This document shows, in pieces, positions 25,816 through 33,142 of a stretch of 64,000 nucleotides of DNA. The DNA is from Streptomyces camelliae (GTDB taxonomy: Bacteria; Actinomycetota; Actinomycetes; Streptomycetales; Streptomycetaceae): contig NZ_CP115300.1 in the NCBI RefSeq assembly GCF_027625935.1, positions 8,804,001-8,868,000 of the forward strand. The letters are read 5' to 3'. The first letter of the stretch is position 1, and each line of letters opens with the position of its first letter. The notes below the pieces were generated by a model. The model was not told the DNA's origin, did not search any database, and saw only the letters and a list, made by a program, of their open reading frames with translations. The position numbers were made by a program, and so were the translations under genes.

Positions 25816-27291
25816 TCAGCAGCCGCTGTCGGCGAGGACGAAGTAGCCCGGGGACGTCTCCTTCAGGGTGTGAGTGACGGCGACGTTGTACAGGCCCATG
25901 CTCTGGTCGGAGCCGTTGGCGTAGGTGTAGCCGCCGCTCTGGTGGGCGCGGCCGGCCGCCACCTGGTTGTAGTTGTTGTCGGTGTAGCACTGGGGTGCGG
26001 CGCCGGTCGTGGTCGCCGTGACCGGCGTCGAAGGGGTGCCGGCGGCGCCGGTGGAGCCGACCGCGGCGACGCTGTACCGGTAGGAGGTGCCGGGGGGCAG
26101 TCCGGTGTCGGTGTACGAAGTGCTCGTCGCGGAGCCGACCTTGGTGCCGTCGCGGTAGACGTCGTACGAGGTGGCGCCGCCGACGGAGGTCCAGGACAGC
26201 GAGACGCCGGTGTCGGTGGTGCCGGTGACCGTCACCCCGGAGGGCGCCGGCAGGCCGCTGCTGCCGGAGCCGCCGCCGGAGCCGTCCAGGCCCCAGAACT
26301 TCGCGGTGTAGTAGCTGGAGCAGATGGAGGTGAGGTAGTAGGTCCCCGTGCTGCCGCACTGGTCGGCACCCGAACCGGGGTTCACGGCGAGGCCGTGGGT
26401 CATGCCGGAGACCGAGAAGAGGGCGACAGCGGGCTTGCCGGAGGAGTCGTCGTAGATGCTCTCGGTGGTGCCGCCCGTCAGGGTCTGGGTGCTGGAGGCC
26501 GTCTGTCCGACGCCCCACACGTCGGTCCACTGATCGCGCAGCTCGGTGCCGTTGACCGGGGTGACGGTGGTGTCGGACGTGCCCTGCCAGATCGCCACCC
26601 GCGGCCATGGCCCGGTGTATCCGGGGTACGCATTGCGGACCTTGTCGCCCCACTGCTGAGGCGTGAGGTTCTGGCTGCTGTACTGGCATCCGGAGGCCGC
26701 GCTCTGCGTGGTGGCGCACTGGGCGGGAAGCCCGGAGTCGACGGCGCCGGCGGCGAACACGTCCGGGTAGTCGGCCAGCAGGTCGGCCGTCATGCCGCCA
26801 CCGGCGGACAGGCCGGTGACGAAGACCCGCCCGCGGTCCGAGCCGTACTGCGCCACGGCGGTGTCGACCATCTGCTTGACCGAGGCCGCCTCGCCCTCGT
26901 CCCGGGTGTCCTTGGTGGAGTCGAACCAGCTGAAGCAGGACAGGCTGTTGTTGGCCGTGCTGGTCTGCGGGTAGACCACGGCGAAACCCCACTCGTCGGC
27001 GAACTTCTGCCAGCCGGAGTGCGTGTGGTAGTCGCTCGCCGACTGGGTGCAGCCGTGCAGGGCGACGACCAGCGGGGCGTCCGCCGGGAGGTTCGCCGGC
27101 GCGTACTCGTACATCGCCAGATTGCCGGGGTTGGAGCCGAAGCTCGTGACCTGCTGGAAGGTGCCGGAGGCCGCGGCGGCCGGGGTGGCGGGTGCGAGAG
27201 GGGTGACCAGGCTCAGGCCCGCGGCGAAGGCACCGAGCGCGGTGGTCGCAGCGGTGCGCCTGAAGAGTCTGCGCACGGTGGAGGCATGCAT
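25816..27291 (-). CDS. Secreted PHB-depolymerase/esterase (CE1-like, LpqC type) with FN3 domain
   Basis: Extracellular esterase of 491 aa. A signal peptide ends in AAAA near residue 40. The alpha/beta-hydrolase domain has VALHGCTQSASDYH (oxyanion region), GLSAGGGMTADLLADYPDVFAAGA (nucleophile Ser), and MTHGLAVNPGSG (catalytic His). A Gly/Ser linker leads to an FN3 domain (about 345-430) and a C-terminal module (QVAAGRAHQSGGYTYANGSDQSMGL) seen in PHB depolymerases. The start at 27291 has GGAG 7 nt upstream; longer frames are poor. The divergent neighbour is a 3-hydroxybutyrate dehydrogenase, supporting a polyhydroxybutyrate substrate. Feruloyl or acetyl-xylan esterase activity is the main alternative. 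Confidence 0.87.
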   Translation of the reverse strand: MHASTVRRLFRRTAATTALGAFAAGLSLVTPLAPATPAAAASGTFQQVTSFGSNPGNLAMYEYAPANLPADAPLVVALHGCTQSASDYHTHSGWQKFADEWGFAVVYPQTSTANNSLSCFSWFDSTKDTRDEGEAASVKQMVDTAVAQYGSDRGRVFVTGLSAGGGMTADLLADYPDVFAAGAVDSGLPAQCATTQSAASGCQYSSQNLTPQQWGDKVRNAYPGYTGPWPRVAIWQGTSDTTVTPVNGTELRDQWTDVWGVGQTASSTQTLTGGTTESIYDDSSGKPAVALFSVSGMTHGLAVNPGSGADQCGSTGTYYLTSICSSYYTAKFWGLDGSGGGSGSSGLPAPSGVTVTGTTDTGVSLSWTSVGGATSYDVYRDGTKVGSATSTSYTDTGLPPGTSYRYSVAAVGSTGAAGTPSTPVTATTTGAAPQCYTDNNYNQVAAGRAHQSGGYTYANGSDQSMGLYNVAVTHTLKETSPGYFVLADSGC

Positions 27292-27505
27292 GGGGCGGCT
27301 CCGATGAGTGGGGGAGAGGGGCGTACGGGCTTGCTGGATGCGGACCGTACGACCGGTGACCGGACCGCGATATGTGAAGGGCGCCCAGGAAGGCGGCAGC
27401 CGATGTAGCCGGGGCACACATGGTGTCGGCCCCCACCTCATGGTTCGGAAATATGTGACCGACCCATGTGTCTTGCGGAGGGCTTCCTCCCTACCGTGTT
27501 CCGCC

Positions 27506-28276
27506 ATGGACAGCACCAAGAACTCCGCTGAGAGTTTCCTCGCGGGCCGCAAGGCCCTGGTCACCGGCGCGGCCAGTGGCATCGGCCGCGCCTGTGCCGA
27601 GGGCTTCGCCGCGGCCGGGGCCGAGGTCTACGTGGTGGACCGGGCCGCGGAGGCCGCGAAGGAGGTGGCGGAGCGAATCGGCGGCATCGCCGTCGTGGCC
27701 GACCTCTCCGAACCCGAGGCCGTGGACACGCTGCCGGACGACTCCGACATCGTGGTCAACAACGCGGGGCTGCAACACGTGGCACCCGTCCACGAGTTCC
27801 CGCCGGAGCGCTTCGCGCTGATCCAGCGGGTGATGGTGGAGGCCCCGTTCCGCATCCTGCGCCGCACCCTGCCCGCCATGTACGCGCGGGGGTGGGGCCG
27901 GGTGGTCAACATCTCCTCGGTGCACGGTCTGCGGGCCAGCGCCTACAAATCGGCGTACGTCGCCGCCAAGCATGCCCTGGAGGGGCTGAGCAAGGTGGTC
28001 GCCCTGGAGGGTGCCGCACACGGCGTGACCAGCAACTGCGTCAACCCCGGCTACGTCCGCACGCCCCTGGTCGAGGAACAGATCGCCCAGCAGGCGCTCG
28101 CCCACGGCATACCGGAGGCGGACGTGATGGACCAGGTGTTCCTCGACCGCACCGCGATCAAGCGCCTGATCGAACCGGCGGAGGTCGCCGCGGCGGCCCT
28201 GTGGCTCTGCACCGAGCACAGCGGCTCCGTCACGGGCAGCTCGATCCCCCTGGATGGCGGCTGGACCGCCCGCTGA
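27506..28276 (+). CDS. 3-hydroxybutyrate dehydrogenase (SDR family)
   Basis: NAD-dependent oxidoreductase of 256 aa turning 3-hydroxybutyrate into acetoacetate. SDR features: cofactor motif VTGAASGIG (about 21-29), NNAG, catalytic Ser in NISSVHGLRASAYKSAYVAAKH with Tyr and Lys (YKSAYVAAK), and PGYVRTPLVEEQIAQQA, which is characteristic of D-3-hydroxybutyrate dehydrogenases. The C-terminus IPLDGGWTA is typical. TACCGT lies 8 nt before the ATG, fitting a leaderless transcript. It is divergent from the PHB depolymerase gene over 214 bp, making a two-gene PHB-use module: extracellular depolymerisation, then intracellular oxidation. Confidence 0.9.
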   Translation: MDSTKNSAESFLAGRKALVTGAASGIGRACAEGFAAAGAEVYVVDRAAEAAKEVAERIGGIAVVADLSEPEAVDTLPDDSDIVVNNAGLQHVAPVHEFPPERFALIQRVMVEAPFRILRRTLPAMYARGWGRVVNISSVHGLRASAYKSAYVAAKHALEGLSKVVALEGAAHGVTSNCVNPGYVRTPLVEEQIAQQALAHGIPEADVMDQVFLDRTAIKRLIEPAEVAAAALWLCTEHSGSVTGSSIPLDGGWTAR

Positions 28277-28423
28277 CAGGTCCGATCCGTTCCCTGTCCC
28301 GCTCCCTGTCGACGGCCTGGGGTGCCGTGCCCAGGATGCTGGTCCGGGACAACGAGGCCGGCTGGAGCAGGTCTTTGTCGTCCGTCGCAAAGCGGAACTG
28401 CCCTCGGCGGCGCGGGCCGGTGT

Positions 28424-28912
28424 TCAACCGGACTGCTCGGTCGCCGCATCGGCCAGGGCTGTGATCCATGCGGCCAACTCGTCGAGGCGTGAGCTCAGTT
28501 CCGGGTCGCCGGCATTCTCGGCGACCAGACCGGGCAGGGTGAGCGGCCGCCCCTTGTACAGCTGCGCCCGAACGAGGTGGAGGCGGTTGCTGCGGGAGAA
28601 CCTGAAGGACTGGACTTCCTGCCAGGTGACCACACGCGTCCTCAGCAGGGTGCGCGTGGTGAGACCTTTGGCGTCCACCGTGGTGCTGCCGCACAACGGA
28701 CCCACGAAGGCGGCGAAGTAGAAGCAGGCACCGATCACGCCGATCGCGCTGATCACGATCCACGCCGGATCGCGCCCGTCGGTCGCTGTGGCGTCGATGA
28801 AGGCGATGACACCGACCAGAGCGGCCGAGCTGACGATCAGGATTCTCCGGCCCGACCGTCGGTACCGATACGGCGCCTCGAAGCGCAGCTGCCCGACACG
28901 CTCATCGCCCAC
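28424..28912 (-). CDS. PH-like domain membrane protein
   Basis: Protein of about 162 aa with two adjacent hydrophobic helices (ILIVSSAALVGVIAFI and AWIVISAIGVIGACFYFAAFVG) followed by a bacterial PH-like domain (VDAKGLTTRTLLRTRVVTWQEVQSFRFS). Function unknown; such proteins are common in Streptomyces. A GTG at 28912 is preferred over the ATG at 28969 because GGGAG is 6 nt upstream. It is one of three PH-like proteins in a minus-strand run, suggesting a shared envelope-related role. Confidence 0.75.
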   Translation of the reverse strand: MGDERVGQLRFEAPYRYRRSGRRILIVSSAALVGVIAFIDATATDGRDPAWIVISAIGVIGACFYFAAFVGPLCGSTTVDAKGLTTRTLLRTRVVTWQEVQSFRFSRSNRLHLVRAQLYKGRPLTLPGLVAENAGDPELSSRLDELAAWITALADAATEQSG

Positions 28913-29077
28913 TGTTCTCTCCCTTTCCGTCGTCGGCCGACCGGCTGGGCGCAACCGCCGGACAGTCATGTCCGACTCTGACTTTCCGGCCGTGCGACCG
29001 GCCTGTCTGCCTGACCAACAACGGAGACCACCCGGCGGCTCGGAAAGCCTTCGCCGCGCCCATGGGCTCGTGTACGT

Positions 29078-29914
29078 CTACGGCCTGCTGTTGCGCCAGA
29101 TCAGGTACTGCTGACGCACATACCCACGGCGGTCGTCGTCGGCCACGACCTGGTCGTGCTCGGCCAGTTGGTCGGCCTCCCGTAGTGCGCGGACGACGTC
29201 CGCGGAGACGGTGTCGTCGGTCTGGAGCGCCACCCGGTCGGACATCGCGGCGCAGCGCAGCAGGTACTCGCGAAGCTTGCGGGGGAACGACGGCCTGTGG
29301 CGGAGGTGGCGACGCTCATCCTCGATACTCGGGGCGTCGGCGTAGGCCTGTTGCGGCGTGGGGACCGGGCCGGTCGGCACGCGTCTGACGGGCTGGGGCG
29401 GGAGAGGGGGGAGGCGGTGTGCGGCGAGGACGGCGTTGGCGAACTCGGGGTGGTCGACGTGCAGGCCGTACGTGCCGAACAGGGCGAAGAGATCGGCGAG
29501 GGCGCGGGGTTCGGTGCCGCGCGGGAGGTCGCCATCACTGACCGTGAGCTTGCCGAGGAACGGGCCCCAGTGCAGTCCGGGGGGATCGGTGAGGCGTAGC
29601 TGGAGGGTGACATAGCGACCGCCGACTTCCCCGTCCTCTCGGAACCGCATTCTGAGTCCATGGACGGCCGGCCACGGGTAGGTGCGCCGGACGAGCAGCC
29701 GCGTCATGGTGAGGCCGTTCGCGTCTGCCCGGAGCCAGTAGGTGTGAGGCGTCGCCCCGGCGATGACGACGATCCCGGCCGCGATCAGCATGGCTGTGCG
29801 GGGACCTGCGGTGCCGGTCTCACTGAGCACGATCACCGTCAGGAGGGCCGGCAGGCAGCCGTACAAGACCATCTCCCACGTCGGCCGCATGAAGGCCAAC
29901 CGTACTGTGGTCAT
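29078..29914 (-). CDS. PH-like domain membrane protein
   Basis: Protein of 278 aa. Two N-terminal membrane helices (MVLYGCLPALLTVIVLS; TAMLIAAGIVVIAGAT) are followed by a PH-like segment (LRADANGLTMTRLLVRRTYPWPAVHGLRM). The long C-terminal part is soluble, Pro- and Arg-rich, with a helical end. AGGAGG is 8 nt before the ATG. Its layout matches the neighbour at 28424-28912 and the protein at 31055-31540, indicating paralogous or functionally related genes. No enzyme motif is visible. Confidence 0.78.
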   Translation of the reverse strand: MTTVRLAFMRPTWEMVLYGCLPALLTVIVLSETGTAGPRTAMLIAAGIVVIAGATPHTYWLRADANGLTMTRLLVRRTYPWPAVHGLRMRFREDGEVGGRYVTLQLRLTDPPGLHWGPFLGKLTVSDGDLPRGTEPRALADLFALFGTYGLHVDHPEFANAVLAAHRLPPLPPQPVRRVPTGPVPTPQQAYADAPSIEDERRHLRHRPSFPRKLREYLLRCAAMSDRVALQTDDTVSADVVRALREADQLAEHDQVVADDDRRGYVRQQYLIWRNSRP

Positions 29915-30098
29915 CCTGTGCCCCTCCTGAGGTGTTCTGTCCGGCCACGGTCGCGAACAGCGCTCGACCGAGAGGGTTGCACGACCGGCCGAACGGGGAT
30001 GGTCGGAGAGCCTGGCGGGTCCAGTGGTCCGGGGGGTCGGAATTCGGCGGACCCTCCTGATCGTCCGTCGGCGCTGGACCTCGGCAGTTTTCGCAGTC

Positions 30099-30308
30099 TC
30101 ACGGCCCGGCGTCCTCGCCCTTCCTGAGCGTCGCGTCCTCCACCGCTACGGCGATCCTCTGCAGCCGTCCGCTGAACGACGCCCGTGCCTCGACGACCTC
30201 ATCACCCGACGCGCCCGAGCGCATCGCGTCCTGGGCCCAGGCCACGATCTCGTTCAACGTGAGGAACACCCCCTTGCCGGCGGCGTACTCGACCTTCTTC
30301 TTCGCCAT
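30099..30308 (-). CDS. Small conserved-looking protein, 69 aa
   Basis: Short acidic/basic protein beginning MAKKKVEYAAGKGVFLTLNEIVAWAQDA. Good GC3, a GGAGGG ribosome-binding site 6 nt upstream, and position between PH-like protein genes support it as real. No signal or membrane segment is seen. It could be a cytosolic partner of the flanking membrane proteins. Function unknown. Confidence 0.65.
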   Translation of the reverse strand: MAKKKVEYAAGKGVFLTLNEIVAWAQDAMRSGASGDEVVEARASFSGRLQRIAVAVEDATLRKGEDAGP

Positions 30309-30351
30309 GCCGTTCCCTCCCCTTGTGGATGCTGCCAGGGCGTGGTTCCGG

Positions 30352-31053
30352 TCAGGACAGGTCGCTCCAGGCCTTGTCGACCAGTGCTGCGACCTGGTCC
30401 GGGTGGTGGATCAGGGGCCCGCCGTGGATGCGGATCTGTACGGTCAGGCCGCCTCCGCTGCGCTGGCAGTAGGACGTGTTCACGCTGTCCGGCGCGGGTT
30501 TCCTTCCGGCGGCCGTGAATGTGTTGATCACGACGCAGGAGACGTTCCCGTAGGTCAGCAACTGGTCGTACGGTACGGCGGCGCCGGTGTCGACCGGGTC
30601 CTCGTAGGGGACGTAGGGCTTGGGCGAGTCGCTGCGGACCGCCCGCAGATCGAGGAAGTTCTCTTGCGGCCTGTCGGCATAGGAGCGCACCATCGCGACC
30701 GCGCCGCCGTAGTCGTCGGACAACCGCTGCCCGCTGCGGACGTCCTCGATGGCATGCCGCTTCGCCGATGCGCGTTGGTACGCGTTGGTGGCCTGGGCGC
30801 GCTCCATGTCGGGGAAGGAGGTGAACCCGTTCAGGTCGGCGGGCGCGCGGAGGGGGCCGCTGCTGGTCGTGCCGAAGGCGGAGTCACCGTTGCCGCCGAC
30901 CAGAACGGGTATGCCGACCGCGGCCAGTCCCAAGAGGAGGCCGAGGGCGCCGGTGACAGCGGGGTGGCGCAGTGGGAGCAGGGGGCCGCGGTGCGGTCCG
31001 GACGGAGGGGCGGGGACATCGTTCTGCTCGGTCATGTCTCTCTTGTCATTCAT
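30352..31053 (-). CDS. Single-pass membrane protein with extracytoplasmic domain
   Basis: Protein of 233 aa. A Pro-rich cytoplasmic N-terminus and one membrane helix (VTGALGLLLGLAAVGIPVLV, about 33-52) precede an extracytoplasmic domain with two cysteines (NVSCVVIN and TSYCQRSG) that could form a disulfide. The ATG at 31053 follows the upstream stop by one base (TGAG ATG), so it is translationally coupled to the PH-like protein gene; ATG 31035 is an alternative. No family is recognised. Co-transcription with the PH-like genes is likely. Confidence 0.7.
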   Translation of the reverse strand: MNDKRDMTEQNDVPAPPSGPHRGPLLPLRHPAVTGALGLLLGLAAVGIPVLVGGNGDSAFGTTSSGPLRAPADLNGFTSFPDMERAQATNAYQRASAKRHAIEDVRSGQRLSDDYGGAVAMVRSYADRPQENFLDLRAVRSDSPKPYVPYEDPVDTGAAVPYDQLLTYGNVSCVVINTFTAAGRKPAPDSVNTSYCQRSGGGLTVQIRIHGGPLIHHPDQVAALVDKAWSDLS

Positions 31054-31054
31054 C

Positions 31055-31540
31055 TCAGCTGTTGCACAGCTCCAGTGCCTTCTCCAGCCGGTCGGCCTGC
31101 TCTTCGAGCTGTGTCTCCGTGCCCGAGGTCAGCGCGTGGACCGGGATGCTCCTGCCGCCCTTCAGCTGGAGGCGGGGCAGGTAGTACCTGGAGTAGGGGA
31201 TGCCGAAGTCGCCGGTGCGGACGCCCGAAGCCCGCTGGACCGCGACGATGTCGGCGCGGGCCATGTCGAAGGGCTTGAGAGGAAGGAAGGCGTGGACGAG
31301 GACTCTGTCCGGCCCGATCTCGACCCGGCTGTTGGCCAGTCGGAGCAGGAGGAAGGTCATCACGGCCATGGACAAGGCGCAGAACACGGCCAGTACGGCG
31401 ACCGTCGTGGGGCTCTGCGTCGAGGCCACGACGATCGGGAGCGCCATGAAGGCCAGGTCTCCCGCCACCATGAGTGCGATCACCGTTCTGCGGTTGCCCG
31501 TGCTCGGGCGCAGGACGACCTGTGCGTTTGTGTCCCCCAT
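31055..31540 (-). CDS. PH-like domain membrane protein
   Basis: Protein of 161 aa with two membrane helices (VIALMVAGDLAFMALPIVVAS; VAVLAVFCALSMAVMTFLLL) then a PH-like domain (VEIGPDRVLVHAFLPLKPFDMARADIVAVQRA). GAGGAGG is 7 nt before the ATG at 31540 but only 1 nt before the ATG at 31546, so 31540 is the better start. It heads the minus-strand run 31540 to 28424. Function unknown. Confidence 0.75.
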   Translation of the reverse strand: MGDTNAQVVLRPSTGNRRTVIALMVAGDLAFMALPIVVASTQSPTTVAVLAVFCALSMAVMTFLLLRLANSRVEIGPDRVLVHAFLPLKPFDMARADIVAVQRASGVRTGDFGIPYSRYYLPRLQLKGGRSIPVHALTSGTETQLEEQADRLEKALELCNS

Positions 31541-31578
31541 GGTCATGCCTCCTCGACGGTCGACGCGCGTAAGCTAGC

Positions 31579-31605
31579 ATGAATGTATGAACTCATTCCA
31601 TTCAT
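31579..31605. promoter_or_regulatory. Dyad overlapping a start codon
   Basis: ATGAATG (31579-31585) and CATTCAT (31599-31605) form a perfect 7-bp inverted repeat around the ATG at 31587. The GATGAATG half recurs in the direct repeats at 32035-32069, hinting at one regulator. Confidence 0.4.
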
Positions 31606-31976
31606 ACGGGCAGAGGTGGTCGCCGGGATACGGCCCCGGGCGGCCGCCCCGGCTGCCCGTCGGGTTCATCGTGGTCCTGGCGGTGTTCGCGGCGGTCGGT
31701 GTCCTCGCCGACCTGCTCTTCTCGTTCGGGATGCTCTTCGCGGGGGACAGCTGCGGCACCAGCGGCCCCGGCGGCTCCGCGCCGGTCTGCGATGCAGGGG
31801 TGTGGTTGATCCTCTTGGCGGTGCCATGGCTCGGGCTTGTGGCGGCGGCGCTCGTCGCACTGCTGGGCGGCATCTGGGCCGTGCGTCAGCGGCTGTCGCC
31901 GTGGTACCTGCTGCTCATCGGAGTGGCGCTCTATCTGACCGCCTGCGAGATCACGTATCTGGTGCTGTTCGGCTGA
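31587..31976 (+). CDS. Small polytopic membrane protein, 129 aa
   Basis: Three membrane segments: GFIVVLAVFAAVGVLADLLF, AGVWLILLAVPWLGLVAAAL and WYLLLIGVALYLTAC, with a cysteine pair (DSCGTSG, PVCDAG) in the first outer loop. No family is recognised. It starts in the dyad at 31579-31605, suggesting repressor control, and diverges from the PH-like run. TAGCAT just upstream fits a leaderless start. Confidence 0.65.
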   Translation: MNSFHSYGQRWSPGYGPGRPPRLPVGFIVVLAVFAAVGVLADLLFSFGMLFAGDSCGTSGPGGSAPVCDAGVWLILLAVPWLGLVAAALVALLGGIWAVRQRLSPWYLLLIGVALYLTACEITYLVLFG

Positions 31977-32034
31977 CCCCGGCCTGCGGAGACCGCGCCG
32001 GTCACGAGTACAGGGTCTGAGGCGCATCTTCTGT

Positions 32035-32069
32035 CTCAGCCAGGATGAATGCCTCAGCTAGGATGAATG
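32035..32069. repeat. Direct repeat in the XRE gene promoter
   Basis: CTCAGCCAGGATGAATG (32035-32051) and CTCAGCTAGGATGAATG (32053-32069) differ at one base and are spaced 18 bp. The second copy includes a TAGGAT that could serve as -10. Placement 30-60 bp before the XRE start suggests regulator-binding half-sites. Confidence 0.55.
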
Positions 32070-32097
32070 AGCGAGGAGAGGAAGGGGGACACGTCGG

Positions 32098-32556
32098 ATG
32101 GCCAGTCAGCGTGAGTCCGCGGCGGAACAGGACCAGCGGGGATCGACGCTGGCCGAGAAGATCGACGCGCTCTTCCGGGTCGTACGTCGGCCCGACCATG
32201 AGCCGTACAGCCACGAGGAGGTCGCGCGGGCCTGCCGCGAGGCCAGCGGTGAGTCCTTCTCCGCGACCTATCTGTGGCAACTGCGCACCGGCCGACGGGA
32301 CAATCCGACCAAGCGTCATCTGGAAGCGCTCGCGGGCTTCTTCCAGGTACCCGTCGCATACTTCTTCGACGACGACCAGGGCGCGGCCATCGCCAGGGAA
32401 CTGGAACTGCTCGGGGCGCTGCGTGACGCCGGGGTGCGCAGTGTCGCCCTGCGCGCGGTGAACCTCTCCCCGGAGGGTGTGAGCACCATCAGCGACATCA
32501 TCGACGTCCTCGCACGCAGGGAGCAGGGGACCGCCGGGCACGGCAAGCAGAGTTGA
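32098..32556 (+). CDS. XRE-family DNA-binding regulator
   Basis: Cytosolic protein of 152 aa. The N-terminal half holds an XRE-like HTH: LAEKIDALFRVV, SHEEVARACREASGESFSATYLWQLRTG, RDNPTKRHLEALAGFFQVPVAYFF, with the usual helix order. The C-terminal half is a helical oligomerisation or sensing part (VNLSPEGVSTISDIIDVLARREQG). It is followed by an ImmA/IrrE-type peptidase and a MAB_1171c-like membrane protein, a combination seen repeatedly in actinobacteria. By analogy to ImmR/ImmA and DdrO/IrrE, the peptidase may cleave this repressor. That relation is inference. Confidence 0.85.
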   Translation: MASQRESAAEQDQRGSTLAEKIDALFRVVRRPDHEPYSHEEVARACREASGESFSATYLWQLRTGRRDNPTKRHLEALAGFFQVPVAYFFDDDQGAAIARELELLGALRDAGVRSVALRAVNLSPEGVSTISDIIDVLARREQGTAGHGKQS

Positions 32557-32605
32557 CGCGCACCGACCCACCACGCGCGCAGGGGAAGCGGAAGAGGTAT
32601 CGCAG

Positions 32606-33142
32606 GTGTGGACCGATCGGCGCCGCGGAGCGCTGACGAAGCGGCACCGGCGCAGGGTCCAGGCCCTGTCGCTGCCGCGGCCCTTCGACGCGGCCGTCTT
32701 CATCGCCGCGCTCGCCGCCGAACGGGGCAGGCCCATCGACCTGGTGCCCGTGGCCGGGCGGACCGACACACCGTGCGGCCTGCTGGTGACCACCGACCGC
32801 GCCGACTGCATCGTCTACGCCGCCGACACCACCGCACTGCACCAGCAGCACATCCTGCTGCACGAAGCGGCCCACCTCATCTGCGGCCACCACGAGGCGC
32901 CGCCCTCGCTCTCCCCTGCCGCTCGCGTCCTGCTGCCCAACCTCCCGCCCTCGCTGGTCGAACGGGTCCTGGGAAGAACGGTGTACACCGAGCCCCAGGA
33001 GCGCGAGGCGGAACTGGTCGCCTCCCTCATCCGCTGCCGGGCCGCCCGGGAGGACAGTCTCACGGCGGCCTCAGAGGTGCCCGACGGATCCCGGCTGGCC
33101 ACCCTGCTCACCGCACCGCACGGGCGGGCGGCCAGTGGTTGA
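32606..33142 (+). CDS. ImmA/IrrE-type metallopeptidase
   Basis: Putative zinc peptidase of 178 aa. HEAAHLICGHH supplies the HExxH motif at about residue 87, and a Glu in EREAELVASLIRC is a plausible third ligand. The N-terminal ERGRPIDLVPVAGRTDTPCGLLV resembles regulatory-protease relatives. The GTG at 32606 has GAGG 8 nt upstream. It overlaps the next gene by 8 bp (coupling). Expected to cleave the XRE repressor encoded just upstream in response to a signal. Confidence 0.82.
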   Translation: MWTDRRRGALTKRHRRRVQALSLPRPFDAAVFIAALAAERGRPIDLVPVAGRTDTPCGLLVTTDRADCIVYAADTTALHQQHILLHEAAHLICGHHEAPPSLSPAARVLLPNLPPSLVERVLGRTVYTEPQEREAELVASLIRCRAAREDSLTAASEVPDGSRLATLLTAPHGRAASG

